Source: Saprospiraceae bacterium
Lineage (GTDB): Bacteria; Bacteroidota; Bacteroidia; Chitinophagales; Saprospiraceae
Reading direction: 5' to 3'
Assembly: GCA_016709995.1 (NCBI GenBank)
Contig: JADJLQ010000001.1
Location: 1,646,001-1,710,000 of the forward strand
DNA: 64,000 nucleotides
Positions 1-8,713 of the stretch are shown here, one piece after another. The position numbers and the translations under genes are program-made. The notes beneath the pieces were generated by a model. The model searched no databases and had not been told where the DNA came from. It saw only the letters and a program-made list of their open reading frames with translations. The stretch's first letter is position 1. Each line of letters begins with the position of its first letter.

Positions 1-96
1 GGTCGCCATATGTATAGTTTAAATTTATTATAAGTTCGAAGTTACATAAAAAATGAAAGGATTTCTTGCTCCATTTTGAATATCAAGAACAATGAT

Positions 97-1125
97 CTAA
101 TCTTCAAAAAAGCCGTCATATTGATTTTTGTGTAATCCAACCTTCTCAGGTCGAGACAGAGGAGCATTCAGGTCCAGGATATCCGTATCATCGTTGGCTT
201 TGGATATCAGGTTAGCTTTTTCACTTCCCAATAGTTTGGAAACCCCTTCACCCTCCCATTTTTCTAACATTTTAAGCCCTTCCTCTTCAAAGACTCCGTT
301 TTGAAGGTCAATACTTTTCATAAAATTATCTGACAACTCCATGAATCGCTCCATTTCACCCACTTTCTGACTCACATCATCTGCTACCGCTTCGAGCGCC
401 TGGTCAAACATAGCACGCTTGTCCTTGTCACCTTTGATCACGCTCATAGCTGATCGCATGGCCGAGTTGCTCGATCTGATTGCGATTCTTTCCTGCTCTT
501 TCACCTCTACCTGGTCAGCTATGTCCTCCTGCATAATCTGTGAATTCTCATACATCTTAGTCAATACCCGGTACAAAACCTCCATTTTTTTATAGAGATC
601 ATCATATTTCATATTAGATTCCTGAAGACGACCGGCTTTCCTTGATTTGAGGATGACTACATTCTGCTGGTTAGACATTTTCGCTTGAGAAGCTATTTCA
701 AGGTTGTTTTTGATTTCTTTCTGGTTATTGAGGATGAGTTCTTTGAGTTTATGCATTTGACCTCTCAGCCGATTAATTTGCTGATTCATTTTAGTTAGGT
801 TAGCTTTCAAGTCATCTACATAACTTTTGAGGATACCAATCGGATCGATTTTGACAAATAAACCTGTGATGGAGCGCATCACACTTTTATACATATAGCC
901 GACCAGATTGCGCATTTTAGGGTCGAGCGCCATATAGATAATCGCTCCCAAAACTAATAAGGTAACCGCCAATCCCAGTGCGGTCTGCACTAAAACCACC
1001 AGGGCCGGCAAAACTGAAAACAATAAAAATCCTCCACCAAGCACGATACCAGCTAAAAAGATAGCCCCAGTCACCCCTTCAGGTCTTTTCCAGAAAGATT
1101 TTGGTTTATAATCTGTGTTGTCCAT
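97..1125 (-). CDS. Membrane-anchored coiled-coil protein, unknown function
   Basis: I do not recognise a named family. The 342-residue product has a short polar N-terminus, then two hydrophobic segments at about residues 18-40 and 45-67. The rest is a long, charged, mostly helical region (about 95-300) with heptad-like spacing, consistent with a coiled coil facing the cytoplasm. The helical part loosely recalls PspA/ESCRT-III-like rods, but I see no diagnostic motif. The C-terminal tail is acidic and ends in an aromatic/acidic stretch. It lies 23 bp downstream of another coiled-coil gene on the same strand, so the two are probably co-transcribed and may form one complex. It is a real gene: long frame, Bacteroidota-like codon use, good ATG. 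Confidence 0.75.
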   Translation of the reverse strand: MDNTDYKPKSFWKRPEGVTGAIFLAGIVLGGGFLLFSVLPALVVLVQTALGLAVTLLVLGAIIYMALDPKMRNLVGYMYKSVMRSITGLFVKIDPIGILKSYVDDLKANLTKMNQQINRLRGQMHKLKELILNNQKEIKNNLEIASQAKMSNQQNVVILKSRKAGRLQESNMKYDDLYKKMEVLYRVLTKMYENSQIMQEDIADQVEVKEQERIAIRSSNSAMRSAMSVIKGDKDKRAMFDQALEAVADDVSQKVGEMERFMELSDNFMKSIDLQNGVFEEEGLKMLEKWEGEGVSKLLGSEKANLISKANDDTDILDLNAPLSRPEKVGLHKNQYDGFFED

Positions 1126-1148
1126 GTCTTTGATTAAATATTCTGTTT

Positions 1149-1817
1149 TTATTTCAAATATTGATTCATTTTCTCAATGTCGTCTGATATTTTACCTGCG
1201 ATGGACTTCATAGCAGTCTCAAATTCATTTTTGGTATGCTCCAGTTTGCCTGCCATATTAGCTGCATCTTGTTTTTTATCTTCAAGTATTTTATTAAGCT
1301 TTTCTACTTGTGATTGTAATTGAATGATCATCTCCTGTTTTTTCTGAATTTCACTAGCGATCTGAGTCAATTCGTTTTTACGATCTTCTACTACTTTAGT
1401 TCGCTGATTCTGCTCAGCTATTGAAAATTTTTTGCCTTCATCATTTAATAATCCGAGGTAGAATTTTGCACTATCGACCAAAGTAGCCGGTGACACCCCC
1501 ATGGCCTGGGCTGCAGCGTAGGCGCTTTTGTATTTCGTCATTTCGTCCATATTCAACTTTGACAGGTTGATCAGTGATTGTCGAAATTCAAAGTAATCAA
1601 AGCCTTGTTGATTATTTTTCTCAATTGCTTGTGCCAGGATATTTAGAAACCGATTTTCACTGGAACTTTCCGGGATATTGTTAGGGGCGGGAATGGTCAG
1701 ATCAATCTCACTCATCGGTGGATTAGTATCACCTTTCGTATCTCCTGAAGAAGTTGAAGAAGCTTTAGGTGCAGACGAATCTTCGACAACAAAAATGGAC
1801 TTGATTTTTTTTAACAT
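1149..1817 (-). CDS. Soluble coiled-coil protein, unknown function
   Basis: The 222-residue product is not recognised. Residues 1-50 are low complexity, rich in Ser, Thr and Pro, and likely disordered. Residues 50-120 form a compact helical part. Residues 130-220 are a long amphipathic helix rich in Glu, Lys and Gln, typical of a coiled coil. There is no signal peptide or membrane segment. It is the first gene of a two-gene run with the membrane coiled-coil gene 23 bp downstream. The pairing suggests a soluble partner of that membrane protein, which is inference from position and shared architecture. The 223-bp gap to the divergent arginine deiminase gene should hold promoters for both directions. 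Confidence 0.72.
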   Translation of the reverse strand: MLKKIKSIFVVEDSSAPKASSTSSGDTKGDTNPPMSEIDLTIPAPNNIPESSSENRFLNILAQAIEKNNQQGFDYFEFRQSLINLSKLNMDEMTKYKSAYAAAQAMGVSPATLVDSAKFYLGLLNDEGKKFSIAEQNQRTKVVEDRKNELTQIASEIQKKQEMIIQLQSQVEKLNKILEDKKQDAANMAGKLEHTKNEFETAMKSIAGKISDDIEKMNQYLK

Positions 1818-2040
1818 GAAACTAAAATGGAAATTATTTAATATTCAGGACACAAAAATACAAATTATCCTTAGGTAAAGTCGTGAAGATTTTAACGAAT
1901 TTTGACCCTCAATTTTGAGTGATTTGATCTGAATTTTATGAACATTGGTAGAAAATGGAGTTCAACACCCAGGGATATAAGTTTTTTTATTTTAAAGAAG
2001 AGTAAGTCAATCCGGGAAAAATCATTGAATTTTGCACTAA

Positions 2041-3300
2041 ATGCGTACTATAAAAAATCTAGGAGTTGACTCTGAAATAGGTACTTTACAAAAAGTCATT
2101 CTCCACTATCCTGATGCCGGCATCTTAAGAGTATCACCAAAAAAATCTGCGGATCTGCTGTTTGATGATATCGTATACTTGCCGGCTATGCAGGCAGAGC
2201 ATAAAGTTTTCGCAGATATCTTAAGAAAACTGATTGGGAAAGAAAATGTTTTGGAAACGCAAATATTGCTTCAGGAATCTCTGGGAGTAAATGAACTACA
2301 CCGTGAAAAATTAATTCAAAGCCTGGTAGATTATGAGGAATTACCCAAATCTATTGGCGCCAACCTGGGTGCTAAATCTGATCAAGATTTGGCGGAAAGT
2401 CTGATCACCGGGTATGATGCATCAGACGAAAGGGTTTTATTTGATCCGATCCCCAATTTTTTGTTTACACGTGACATTTGTGTTGCCCTAAACGAGCATT
2501 TTCTTATTACCAAGGCTGCTAAGCAGGCACGTACAAGAGAAAATTACCTGACCCGTTTTATACTGTACAATCATCCGCTCTTTTCAATTCCCAGGCAAAG
2601 CGGTAAAATCATAGATCTGAGTGTCCTGGACACTTTCCCTCCTTCTAAAAAAGGCGAACCCGTATCCATGGAGGGAGGTGATGTCATGATATTAAACAAA
2701 GACTATGTGTTGATCGGTATCAGTGAAAGAACCAATCTGCATGCTTTTCATTCTTTAAAATCCTATCTGTTTGACCACGAAGTCGTATCCAATGTGGTGA
2801 TGTTCAACATCCCGTCAGACAGGTCATTTATGCATATTGACACCATCATCACGCAGATAGATGTTCATCGGTTTGTAGGCTATAAACCCATCATTCAGGA
2901 CGGATTCAGCTCCTATGTGGAAGTGCATAGACATACCGGAGAAACCCAGTACTATGTTACCCTCAAAGAATTTTTATGGAATGAGATCAGCACAGAGATA
3001 GAAATTGTCTGGGCCGGCGGCGGGGAGACTCCTTCCCAGGAGCGCGAGCAATGGACTGATGGCTGCAATTTATTAGCTGTAGCTCCTGGTGTAGCCATCA
3101 CCTATGACCGCAATCCCGTGACAGCATCGGCCTTACAACAGGTAGGCTACCATATCTTGCCAGCCAGGGAATTTTTAGATTATTCTACGGCTGAAGCTGA
3201 TAATCTAAAGCAGACCATCATCACCATACCCAGTGCAGAGCTATCCAGAGCCCGCGGAGGACCGCATTGTTTGTCCTGTCCTATTCAAAGAGCATCCTGA
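2041..3300 (+). CDS. arcA: Arginine deiminase family protein
   Basis: This enzyme hydrolyses arginine to citrulline and ammonia. The 419-residue length matches the family (about 410-420). The guanidino-modifying fold motifs are in order: TRD at about 143-145, EGGD at 211-214, HIDT at 265-268, and the C-terminal RGGPHCLSCP. In the last, Cys410 corresponds to the catalytic cysteine and His265 to the catalytic histidine of known arginine deiminases. No ornithine carbamoyltransferase or carbamate kinase gene is nearby, so a full arginine fermentation pathway is not shown here. It starts a run with the thioesterase, whose ATG lies one base after this stop. The ATG follows an AATTTTGC element by only six bases, so the transcript could be almost leaderless. 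Confidence 0.88.
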   Translation: MRTIKNLGVDSEIGTLQKVILHYPDAGILRVSPKKSADLLFDDIVYLPAMQAEHKVFADILRKLIGKENVLETQILLQESLGVNELHREKLIQSLVDYEELPKSIGANLGAKSDQDLAESLITGYDASDERVLFDPIPNFLFTRDICVALNEHFLITKAAKQARTRENYLTRFILYNHPLFSIPRQSGKIIDLSVLDTFPPSKKGEPVSMEGGDVMILNKDYVLIGISERTNLHAFHSLKSYLFDHEVVSNVVMFNIPSDRSFMHIDTIITQIDVHRFVGYKPIIQDGFSSYVEVHRHTGETQYYVTLKEFLWNEISTEIEIVWAGGGETPSQEREQWTDGCNLLAVAPGVAITYDRNPVTASALQQVGYHILPAREFLDYSTAEADNLKQTIITIPSAELSRARGGPHCLSCPIQRAS

Positions 3301-3301
3301 T

Positions 3302-3739
3302 ATGAGCAAAAAAGAATACACACATTCCATCCATATCAGGACAAGGTATAGTGAAACCGATCAGATGGGTTTTGTATATTATGGCCGCTTTGCTGAATTT
3401 TATGAGATAGGCCGGGTCGAAACCATTCGATCTTTGGGTATGGCCTACAAACAACTTGAAGAGGAACTAAAAGTACTCATGCCCGTGATGTCTATGCAGG
3501 TAAGGTACTTACGGCCAGCACTTTATGATCAGGAATTAGAGGTAAAAACCAGCGTAAGGCAAGTACCCGAGGATGCTATCATTTTTTTTACCGAGATTTA
3601 CAATGAATCAAAACAGCTTATCAATGCAGCCACTATCAAACTGTGCTTTTTGGATGCAGCCTCAAAAAAAAGAGTGCCCTGTCCAAATAAACTGCAAGAA
3701 CTAATAGCCCATGCAATCGAAACACCCACTGCAAGATAG
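3302..3739 (+). CDS. Acyl-CoA thioesterase, 4HBT/YbgC-like
   Basis: This is a hot-dog fold thioesterase of about 145 residues. The N-terminal RYSETDQMGFVYYGRF is the classic YbgC/FadM active-site segment, with the Asp of ETDQMG as catalytic residue and a tyrosine-rich helix after it. The family hydrolyses short- or medium-chain acyl-CoA thioesters in the cytoplasm. The frame is open upstream into the arginine deiminase gene, but the ATG at 3302, one base after that gene's stop, gives the conserved N-terminus and is chosen as start. The next gene starts 29 bp before this one ends, so the three genes look translationally linked. Confidence 0.87.
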   Translation: MSKKEYTHSIHIRTRYSETDQMGFVYYGRFAEFYEIGRVETIRSLGMAYKQLEEELKVLMPVMSMQVRYLRPALYDQELEVKTSVRQVPEDAIIFFTEIYNESKQLINAATIKLCFLDAASKKRVPCPNKLQELIAHAIETPTAR

Positions 3740-4733
3740 TTTAGAAAAACTTCTGGGAAAGGAAAAGGTAAACAATGCCATTCAATGGGCTCAAAAGACC
3801 TCCTTGCCAGGATTTGCAAGGATACCTTTGTATGATATTTTGGTTTTTTTGTATAACGAATCCCGCAGAGAAAAAATAATCCATAAAGTCAATTCGCTGG
3901 CATTTTCATTTTTACTCGCCCTTTTTCCATTTTTTTTATTCCTTTTTACACTCATCCCCATCTTACCCATCAAGGGTGTCAAAAGCGTATTTTTAAAAGA
4001 AATAGAACCCTTTATTCCTGACGCGGTCAGGCCTTTTTTATTTAAGACTATTGATGATGTAGTATCGATTCCTCATAATGGACTCCTATCCATTTCCTTT
4101 ATAATGGCGCTGTATTTTTCTACGAACGCTATGCAGGCCATGATGCTGGGGTTTGAAAAATCGTATGACGAGACCTTTAAGAGAAGAAATTTTTGGCAAA
4201 AAAGACTTGATGCCCTAAAATTGGTTTTTCTGGTTGCCATCCTGGTGTTGACTTCTGTCGCTATCATCATCTTTGGAAATGAAATCTGGGGCAGCCTGGT
4301 CTCTTATTTTACCAGCAAAAAATGGGTCATCACTAATCCGGTCTACGGGGAAGAAAACAATTGGGTCATCCAATTTTTGTTTTTAGAAAAATATTCGGCC
4401 TTTGTGATTGGTATTTTCAAGTGGTTGATTGTGGTGCTTTTGTTTCAAGGCATATTTGCCACCATTTTCAGGTATGGGCCTTCCATGAAGAAAAGGCTCC
4501 GATTTTTCTCACCAGGTACTACTTTGGCTACAGCCAGTTCGATTATCATATCCCTAATATTTTCTACTTTGATCAATAATTTTGGTTCCTTCCACCTGAT
4601 TTACGGGCCGATAGGCGCATTGATCATTATTTTGCTCTACATTCAATTAAATTGTTTTGTAATCGTAGCTTGCTTTGAACTCAATGCCAGTATAGCAGTC
4701 AACCGGGACATAAAAAAGGTAATGACTGATTAA
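3711..4733 (+). CDS. YihY/BrkB family inner-membrane protein
   Basis: The 340-residue product has six or so hydrophobic segments (about 60-85, 120-145, 170-195, 225-250, 275-295 and 300-325). It matches the YihY/BrkB family in length and topology, including the conserved middle NAMQAMMLGFEKSYDE and the late GPIGALIIILLYIQL. The family was once annotated as ribonuclease BN; its biochemical role is unsettled, so no function is claimed. The start overlaps the thioesterase gene by 29 bp. The stop overlaps the convergent ubiX gene by 4 bp, so there is no room for a terminator between the two. Confidence 0.88.
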   Translation: MQSKHPLQDSLEKLLGKEKVNNAIQWAQKTSLPGFARIPLYDILVFLYNESRREKIIHKVNSLAFSFLLALFPFFLFLFTLIPILPIKGVKSVFLKEIEPFIPDAVRPFLFKTIDDVVSIPHNGLLSISFIMALYFSTNAMQAMMLGFEKSYDETFKRRNFWQKRLDALKLVFLVAILVLTSVAIIIFGNEIWGSLVSYFTSKKWVITNPVYGEENNWVIQFLFLEKYSAFVIGIFKWLIVVLLFQGIFATIFRYGPSMKKRLRFFSPGTTLATASSIIISLIFSTLINNFGSFHLIYGPIGALIIILLYIQLNCFVIVACFELNASIAVNRDIKKVMTD

Positions 4734-5287
4734 TCTCCCCATCGTAGAATATCCGCTTCGAATCCGGCGTGGTCCAATATTCTGTCGACCACAGTGTCTA
4801 CCACTGCCTGGATAGTGTCAGGGCGATGATAAAATGAAGGGACCGCAGGCAGTATCACAGCGCCACCTTCGGTGAGTGAGACCATATGTCTTAAGTGAAT
4901 AAGACTGAGGGGGGTTTCTCTGGGCACTATGATCAGTTTTCGGCGTTCTTTGAGCATGACATCTGCTGCTCTGGTCATCAAATCATTAGAAATACCTGTA
5001 GCTACCCTGCTCATCGTCCCCATAGAACAAGGGCAGATGATCATTGTTTCAAACCTGGCTGAACCTGAAGCAAAAGGAGCATTAAAATCTCCAGATTGGT
5101 ATAGTTCCATGCCATCAGGTAGATTAAAAGCACTATTGAGCTCAATCTGCCAGTTGATGAGGGCATTGCTGCTGATCACGATACCTATGCGAGCCCACTG
5201 GGGTCTCAGATTTTCTAGCTTGTGAATGAGTCTATGAGCATAAATAGACCCACTAGAACCTGAAATACCAATTACAAGTTTTTTCAT
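4730..5287 (-). CDS. ubiX: Flavin prenyltransferase UbiX
   Basis: UbiX makes the prenylated FMN cofactor used by UbiD-type decarboxylases. The 185-residue length and the N-terminal VIGISGSSGSIYA, which binds the flavin phosphate, are typical. So are the CPCSMGTMSRVATGISNDL segment and the C-terminal PRETPLSLIHLRHM. No ubiD is in this window, so the partner decarboxylase must lie elsewhere. The gene converges on the BrkB gene with a 4-bp overlap and has its own upstream region of about 190 bp shared with the small secreted protein gene. Confidence 0.93.
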   Translation of the reverse strand: MKKLVIGISGSSGSIYAHRLIHKLENLRPQWARIGIVISSNALINWQIELNSAFNLPDGMELYQSGDFNAPFASGSARFETMIICPCSMGTMSRVATGISNDLMTRAADVMLKERRKLIIVPRETPLSLIHLRHMVSLTEGGAVILPAVPSFYHRPDTIQAVVDTVVDRILDHAGFEADILRWGD

Positions 5288-5404
5288 CGGACCACAAATA
5301 TGCTTGTAAATCTGGCAACTTAATAACCAGGGTTGGTCCAGGTCATTCGAAAAAAATATTTAATATTTCTCATTTTACACATTACATTTATTAATAATAT
5401 TTAT

Positions 5405-5412
5405 TATCTTTG
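5405..5412 (+). promoter_or_regulatory. Candidate Bacteroidota -7 promoter element
   Basis: TATCTTTG matches the Bacteroidota -7 consensus TAnnTTTG exactly. It sits about 70 bp upstream of the small secreted protein gene in an AT-rich intergenic region. No clear TTG -33 element is seen at the usual spacing, so the call rests on the -7 box and its position. Confidence 0.45.
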
Positions 5413-5481
5413 ATTTACAATTAGTTGTAAAATATCTAATTTGTTAAGAATCAAATTATTTCGAAATAAGAAAAAGTATAT

Positions 5482-5874
5482 ATGAAAAAACTACTCCCCA
5501 TTTTGATCGCTTTTATTGGCCCAATGTATTTAGTATCGGGTCAGAATAGTATCCCAGCCTCTGCCCTGAAAACTTCCTCTACGCTTGCAAGTCAAACAGT
5601 CCTGGCATTCCATGTCATCCATAAAGAAAAGGATAGCCCATTTGAGATCTACCAGGATATGGTCCAGGATAAGATCGTCATCCGCCTTAGAAACCAATTT
5701 GATGTACTCAGATTTGAGATCAAGGATGAGTCAGGCAATGCAGTCCCGGTCAAAGGAATTCAGGACAAAAACGAAGTACAAGCTTCACTCAGCACTTTAA
5801 CCAATGGCAGATATCGTTTGATCATCGATCGTAACAAAGAAAAGCTTTTCACCGAGTTTACACTCGACCGATAA
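5482..5874 (+). CDS. Small secreted protein, unknown function
   Basis: The 130-residue product begins with a clear signal peptide (MKK, then a hydrophobic core, with cleavage likely after SGQ near residue 21). The mature part of about 110 residues is predicted beta-rich. It ends in a segment resembling the last strands of a T9SS type A sorting domain, but it lacks the usual proline/asparagine entry motif, so I do not call it one. It is monocistronic: its own -7 element lies upstream and a strong terminator lies 28 bp after the stop. This suggests a well-expressed stand-alone periplasmic or surface protein. Confidence 0.7.
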   Translation: MKKLLPILIAFIGPMYLVSGQNSIPASALKTSSTLASQTVLAFHVIHKEKDSPFEIYQDMVQDKIVIRLRNQFDVLRFEIKDESGNAVPVKGIQDKNEVQASLSTLTNGRYRLIIDRNKEKLFTEFTLDR

Positions 5875-5901
5875 GATATATTTCCCCCCGAATATTATGT
5901 A

Positions 5902-5935
5902 GCCTCGCTGATGAAAGTCAGTGAGGCTTTTTTGT
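5902..5935 (+). terminator. Rho-independent terminator after small secreted protein
   Basis: A 10-bp stem, GCCTCGCTGA with TCAGTGAGGC (one G-T wobble), closes a short loop and is followed by a run of T. It lies 28 bp after the stop of the small secreted protein gene and before the convergent folC gene. Confidence 0.85.
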
Positions 5936-5950
5936 GCTAACTGATGATTA

Positions 5951-7252
5951 TTACAATACTTCAGCTACTACGAAGATGCTACCAGTCACCAGGATCAGGT
6001 CGTTGATACCTGCCAAGGACTTTGCCTTTTGGAATCCCTTTTTGACCGTACCGCATGCCTGACCTTTTAAGCCAAGGCCAAGTGCCTTTTCATATAATTC
6101 CTGGTCATCCATTGCCCTGGGAATATCAGCTTTGACAAAATAATACTGGGCTGATTTTGGCAATAATTGCAACACAGGCAATACATCTTTGTCTTTTACA
6201 GTTCCGAATATGATGTGAATCTGCCTGGCTCTTATCTTTCTCAATTCATTGATGGCAGCACGAATCCCGTCTACGTTGTGACCAGCGTCAGCAATTATCT
6301 TTGGCACATCGCACAATGATTGCCATCGCCCAACCAAAGGGGCATGAGTATCGACATTTTTTAAACCCCTCTTTAAATCACTCTGTGATATAATGCACAT
6401 CCCTTGCTGGTGCAATAATTGGGTGGCTTGAATGACAGTGAGGATATTCTTGGTTTGATACGCCCCATGATATGGCATATCCAGTTTGAGATATTTACCA
6501 TCCAGGGGCTTGTAGACATATCTATTAGTAGTCGCTTGAGTCATCACCTTACCCAACCGTGAAGCTACTTTTAAGTCACTATTTCGTTTTACAGCAGCAT
6601 TTTTAAATACACTAAATACCTTTTGTTGGTACTCTCCGATCAACACAGGCACGCCAGCCTTGATGATACCTGCTTTTTCAAAGGCTATATCAGTTAAGGC
6701 ATTTCCCAACATGTTTTGATGGTCGTAACTGATATTGGTGATGATACTCAAGATAGGGCTTAAGATATTGGTACTGTCCAACCTGCCTCCCAATCCGGTC
6801 TCGACCACCGCAATATCTATCTTTTGGTTAGCAAAATGGTCAAACGCCATGGCCACTGTGATTTCAAAAAATGAAGGTCTGATAGCATCTATATGCGGAG
6901 CGATCTGATCTACAAAACTGACCACCTGTTTTTTAGAGATATAGTGGCCATTCACTCTGATTCTTTCACGATAATCTTTATAATGTGGAGAGATATAAAG
7001 ACCTGTCTTGTATCCAGCTTCGATCAGGACAGAGCTCAGCATATGAGAGACACTCCCCTTTCCGTTGGTCCCGGCGATATGTATTGATTTAAATTTTTTT
7101 TGTGGCTGACCCAGTATCTCACAAAGTGCCAAAATATTGGTCAGGTCCTTTTTAAAAGCTATGGGGCCTACCCTTTCAAACATCGGCAAACGACTATATA
7201 AAAAATCTATAGTCTGATCATATCGGGCAGCCAATGAAATTTGCTGAGGCAT
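5951..7252 (-). CDS. folC: Bifunctional folylpolyglutamate synthase/dihydrofolate synthase
   Basis: FolC adds glutamate to dihydropteroate and to folates in the cytoplasm. The 433-residue length is normal. The ATP-binding loop GTNGKGSVSHML lies at about residues 62-73, followed by the TGLYISPH segment, the ETGLGGRLDSTN motif near 158, and ISYDHQNMLG near 183. The C-terminal Mur-ligase-like domain is complete, with DAGHNVDG near 327. It follows the exbB-exbD-tonB operon on the same strand with a 40-bp gap and could be read from that promoter. Confidence 0.93.
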   Translation of the reverse strand: MPQQISLAARYDQTIDFLYSRLPMFERVGPIAFKKDLTNILALCEILGQPQKKFKSIHIAGTNGKGSVSHMLSSVLIEAGYKTGLYISPHYKDYRERIRVNGHYISKKQVVSFVDQIAPHIDAIRPSFFEITVAMAFDHFANQKIDIAVVETGLGGRLDSTNILSPILSIITNISYDHQNMLGNALTDIAFEKAGIIKAGVPVLIGEYQQKVFSVFKNAAVKRNSDLKVASRLGKVMTQATTNRYVYKPLDGKYLKLDMPYHGAYQTKNILTVIQATQLLHQQGMCIISQSDLKRGLKNVDTHAPLVGRWQSLCDVPKIIADAGHNVDGIRAAINELRKIRARQIHIIFGTVKDKDVLPVLQLLPKSAQYYFVKADIPRAMDDQELYEKALGLGLKGQACGTVKKGFQKAKSLAGINDLILVTGSIFVVAEVL

Positions 7253-7292
7253 CTATCACTTATCTGCAGGCAAAATACAATAGTTAGTCTTA

Positions 7293-8234
7293 TTATTTTA
7301 CTTTAAAATCAATGGTGATGGTACCACACTGCTGATCGATAGCACTGGCAGTGAACTTAAATTTTTTGGCACTATCTTCCGCTATTTGGCGCAAAGTGGC
7401 ATCAGTGGTAGTAGATCCCTTTTGAGTATATTTTGCGCTGATCACATTTCCATTACCATCCACACAAACATTGACCACAACCCTTCCTGTCTTTTGAGAG
7501 TTTTCCTGGATCTGAGGTTCAAACTTTACGCCTCGTCCATCAAGGCCTCCGCCAACTTTGCCACTACCTGTGCTGATCCCTTTCAGGTTGTCTGCATTGG
7601 GATCTCCGTTAGGGTCCCCTTGATTGCCAGTCTTGCCTGTATTCCCTTTACCACTTCCAAATACATCCCCATACTGCTTTTTGGCATTTTCCAGATCAGC
7701 TTGTTCTTTGGCCGCTGCGTCTGCTTCAGCTTTTTTCTGCGCAGCATCCGCGGCAGCTTTTTTCCTGGCATCATCTTGTGCCGCTTTGGCTGTTGCTGCA
7801 TCCGCGGCTTTTTGGGCTTTTTCAGCATCTGCAGCCTTTTGGGCATCTTCCTTTTGCTTTTTCTTCAAAGCTGCAGTAGTTGGGTCTTCAGTAGTGATCA
7901 CTTTTTTATCAGGTGTTTTAGGAGGAGCAGCTTCGGCAGCTTTAGCCGGTGTCGGCTTAGTCACTTCTTCCTTTTCTTCAGGTTGCGGGGGGGTAGGCTT
8001 GCTAGGTGGTGTAGGATCTACTTTTTCTTCATTTTGCGTCATGGGTTTACCATCGCCTTGTCCCTGGTCAGGCATTCCAAAACTCACGAGAATACCTTCC
8101 TGACCTGGAGGTGGAATTGGAAATTTTAGTAAAGGTAAGAACAGCAACAAAATAATAATGGTATGCACGATGATGCTGGTCCATCGGGCTATTTGCTGGT
8201 CTTTTCTTTCTTTATCTGATAAATGGATTTCCAT
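7293..8234 (-). CDS. TonB-like energy transducer with TolA-like Ala/Lys linker
   Basis: The product has one N-terminal membrane helix (about residues 20-38), then a Pro/Glu/Lys-rich stretch. A long Ala/Lys/Asp-rich helical linker resembles TolA. A C-terminal domain of about 80 residues has the TonB/TolA-type strand pattern (VVVNVCVDGNGNVISA). It would span the periplasm and pass proton-motive force from ExbB/ExbD to an outer-membrane partner such as the SusC-type receptor. The frame is open up to 8303, which would overlap exbD by 29 bp. I choose ATG 8234 because AAAGGA lies just upstream and it gives a short cytoplasmic tail before the helix. The TolA-like linker leaves open a Tol-Pal rather than TonB role. 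Confidence 0.85.
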   Translation of the reverse strand: MEIHLSDKERKDQQIARWTSIIVHTIIILLLFLPLLKFPIPPPGQEGILVSFGMPDQGQGDGKPMTQNEEKVDPTPPSKPTPPQPEEKEEVTKPTPAKAAEAAPPKTPDKKVITTEDPTTAALKKKQKEDAQKAADAEKAQKAADAATAKAAQDDARKKAAADAAQKKAEADAAAKEQADLENAKKQYGDVFGSGKGNTGKTGNQGDPNGDPNADNLKGISTGSGKVGGGLDGRGVKFEPQIQENSQKTGRVVVNVCVDGNGNVISAKYTQKGSTTTDATLRQIAEDSAKKFKFTASAIDQQCGTITIDFKVK

Positions 8235-8274
8235 ATTTCCTTTTAATGTTAACGATAAATACTGGTCGAAAGTA

Positions 8275-8676
8275 TCATTTCGATTCTGTGGCCAGGATAG
8301 CATTGATCCTCAATACATGGGCAAGCTCCATGACACTCGCAAGGTGATTGACGGTAGCATCTTTATCTGCTACAATCGTCATCGTAGTATTTTTAGGGTC
8401 TCCGCTTTTACTTACTTCTACCTGCACCATTTTCTCTAAAACGCTATAAGCCATTTCCTTGCCGTTGAGATAATATTTGCCATTTGGGGTAATAGACACG
8501 GTTAAAGTCGAGGCCGCTACCGTCTTTGAAGTAGAAGATGGAAGTTTAAGGTTGAGCGCATTAGGGCTCACTATACTTGAGGTAAGCATAAAAAATATCA
8601 GCAACAGGAATATCATATCCGTCATGGATGCCATGCTAAACTCTGCACTGATTTTATTTCTTTTCTTAAGCGCCAT
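8275..8676 (-). CDS. exbD: ExbD/TolR family biopolymer transport protein
   Basis: The 133-residue product has the standard ExbD/TolR layout: a short basic cytoplasmic N-terminus, one membrane helix (about 17-38) carrying the proton-path aspartate in SMTDMIFLLLIFFML, and a periplasmic alpha/beta domain. It lies 37 bp after exbB and just before the TonB-like gene, giving a three-gene energy-transduction operon. Confidence 0.92.
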   Translation of the reverse strand: MALKKRNKISAEFSMASMTDMIFLLLIFFMLTSSIVSPNALNLKLPSSTSKTVAASTLTVSITPNGKYYLNGKEMAYSVLEKMVQVEVSKSGDPKNTTMTIVADKDATVNHLASVMELAHVLRINAILATESK

Positions 8677-8713
8677 ACTGAGATTATTTAAGATTTGAAA
8701 AAATGCACTGCGC

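Noticed and set aside
7386..8129. Long open frames on the plus strand opposite the TonB-like gene
   Set aside because: They mirror the Ala/Lys/Pro-rich coding bias of the tonB linker and give Cys/Ser/Phe-rich nonsense proteins.
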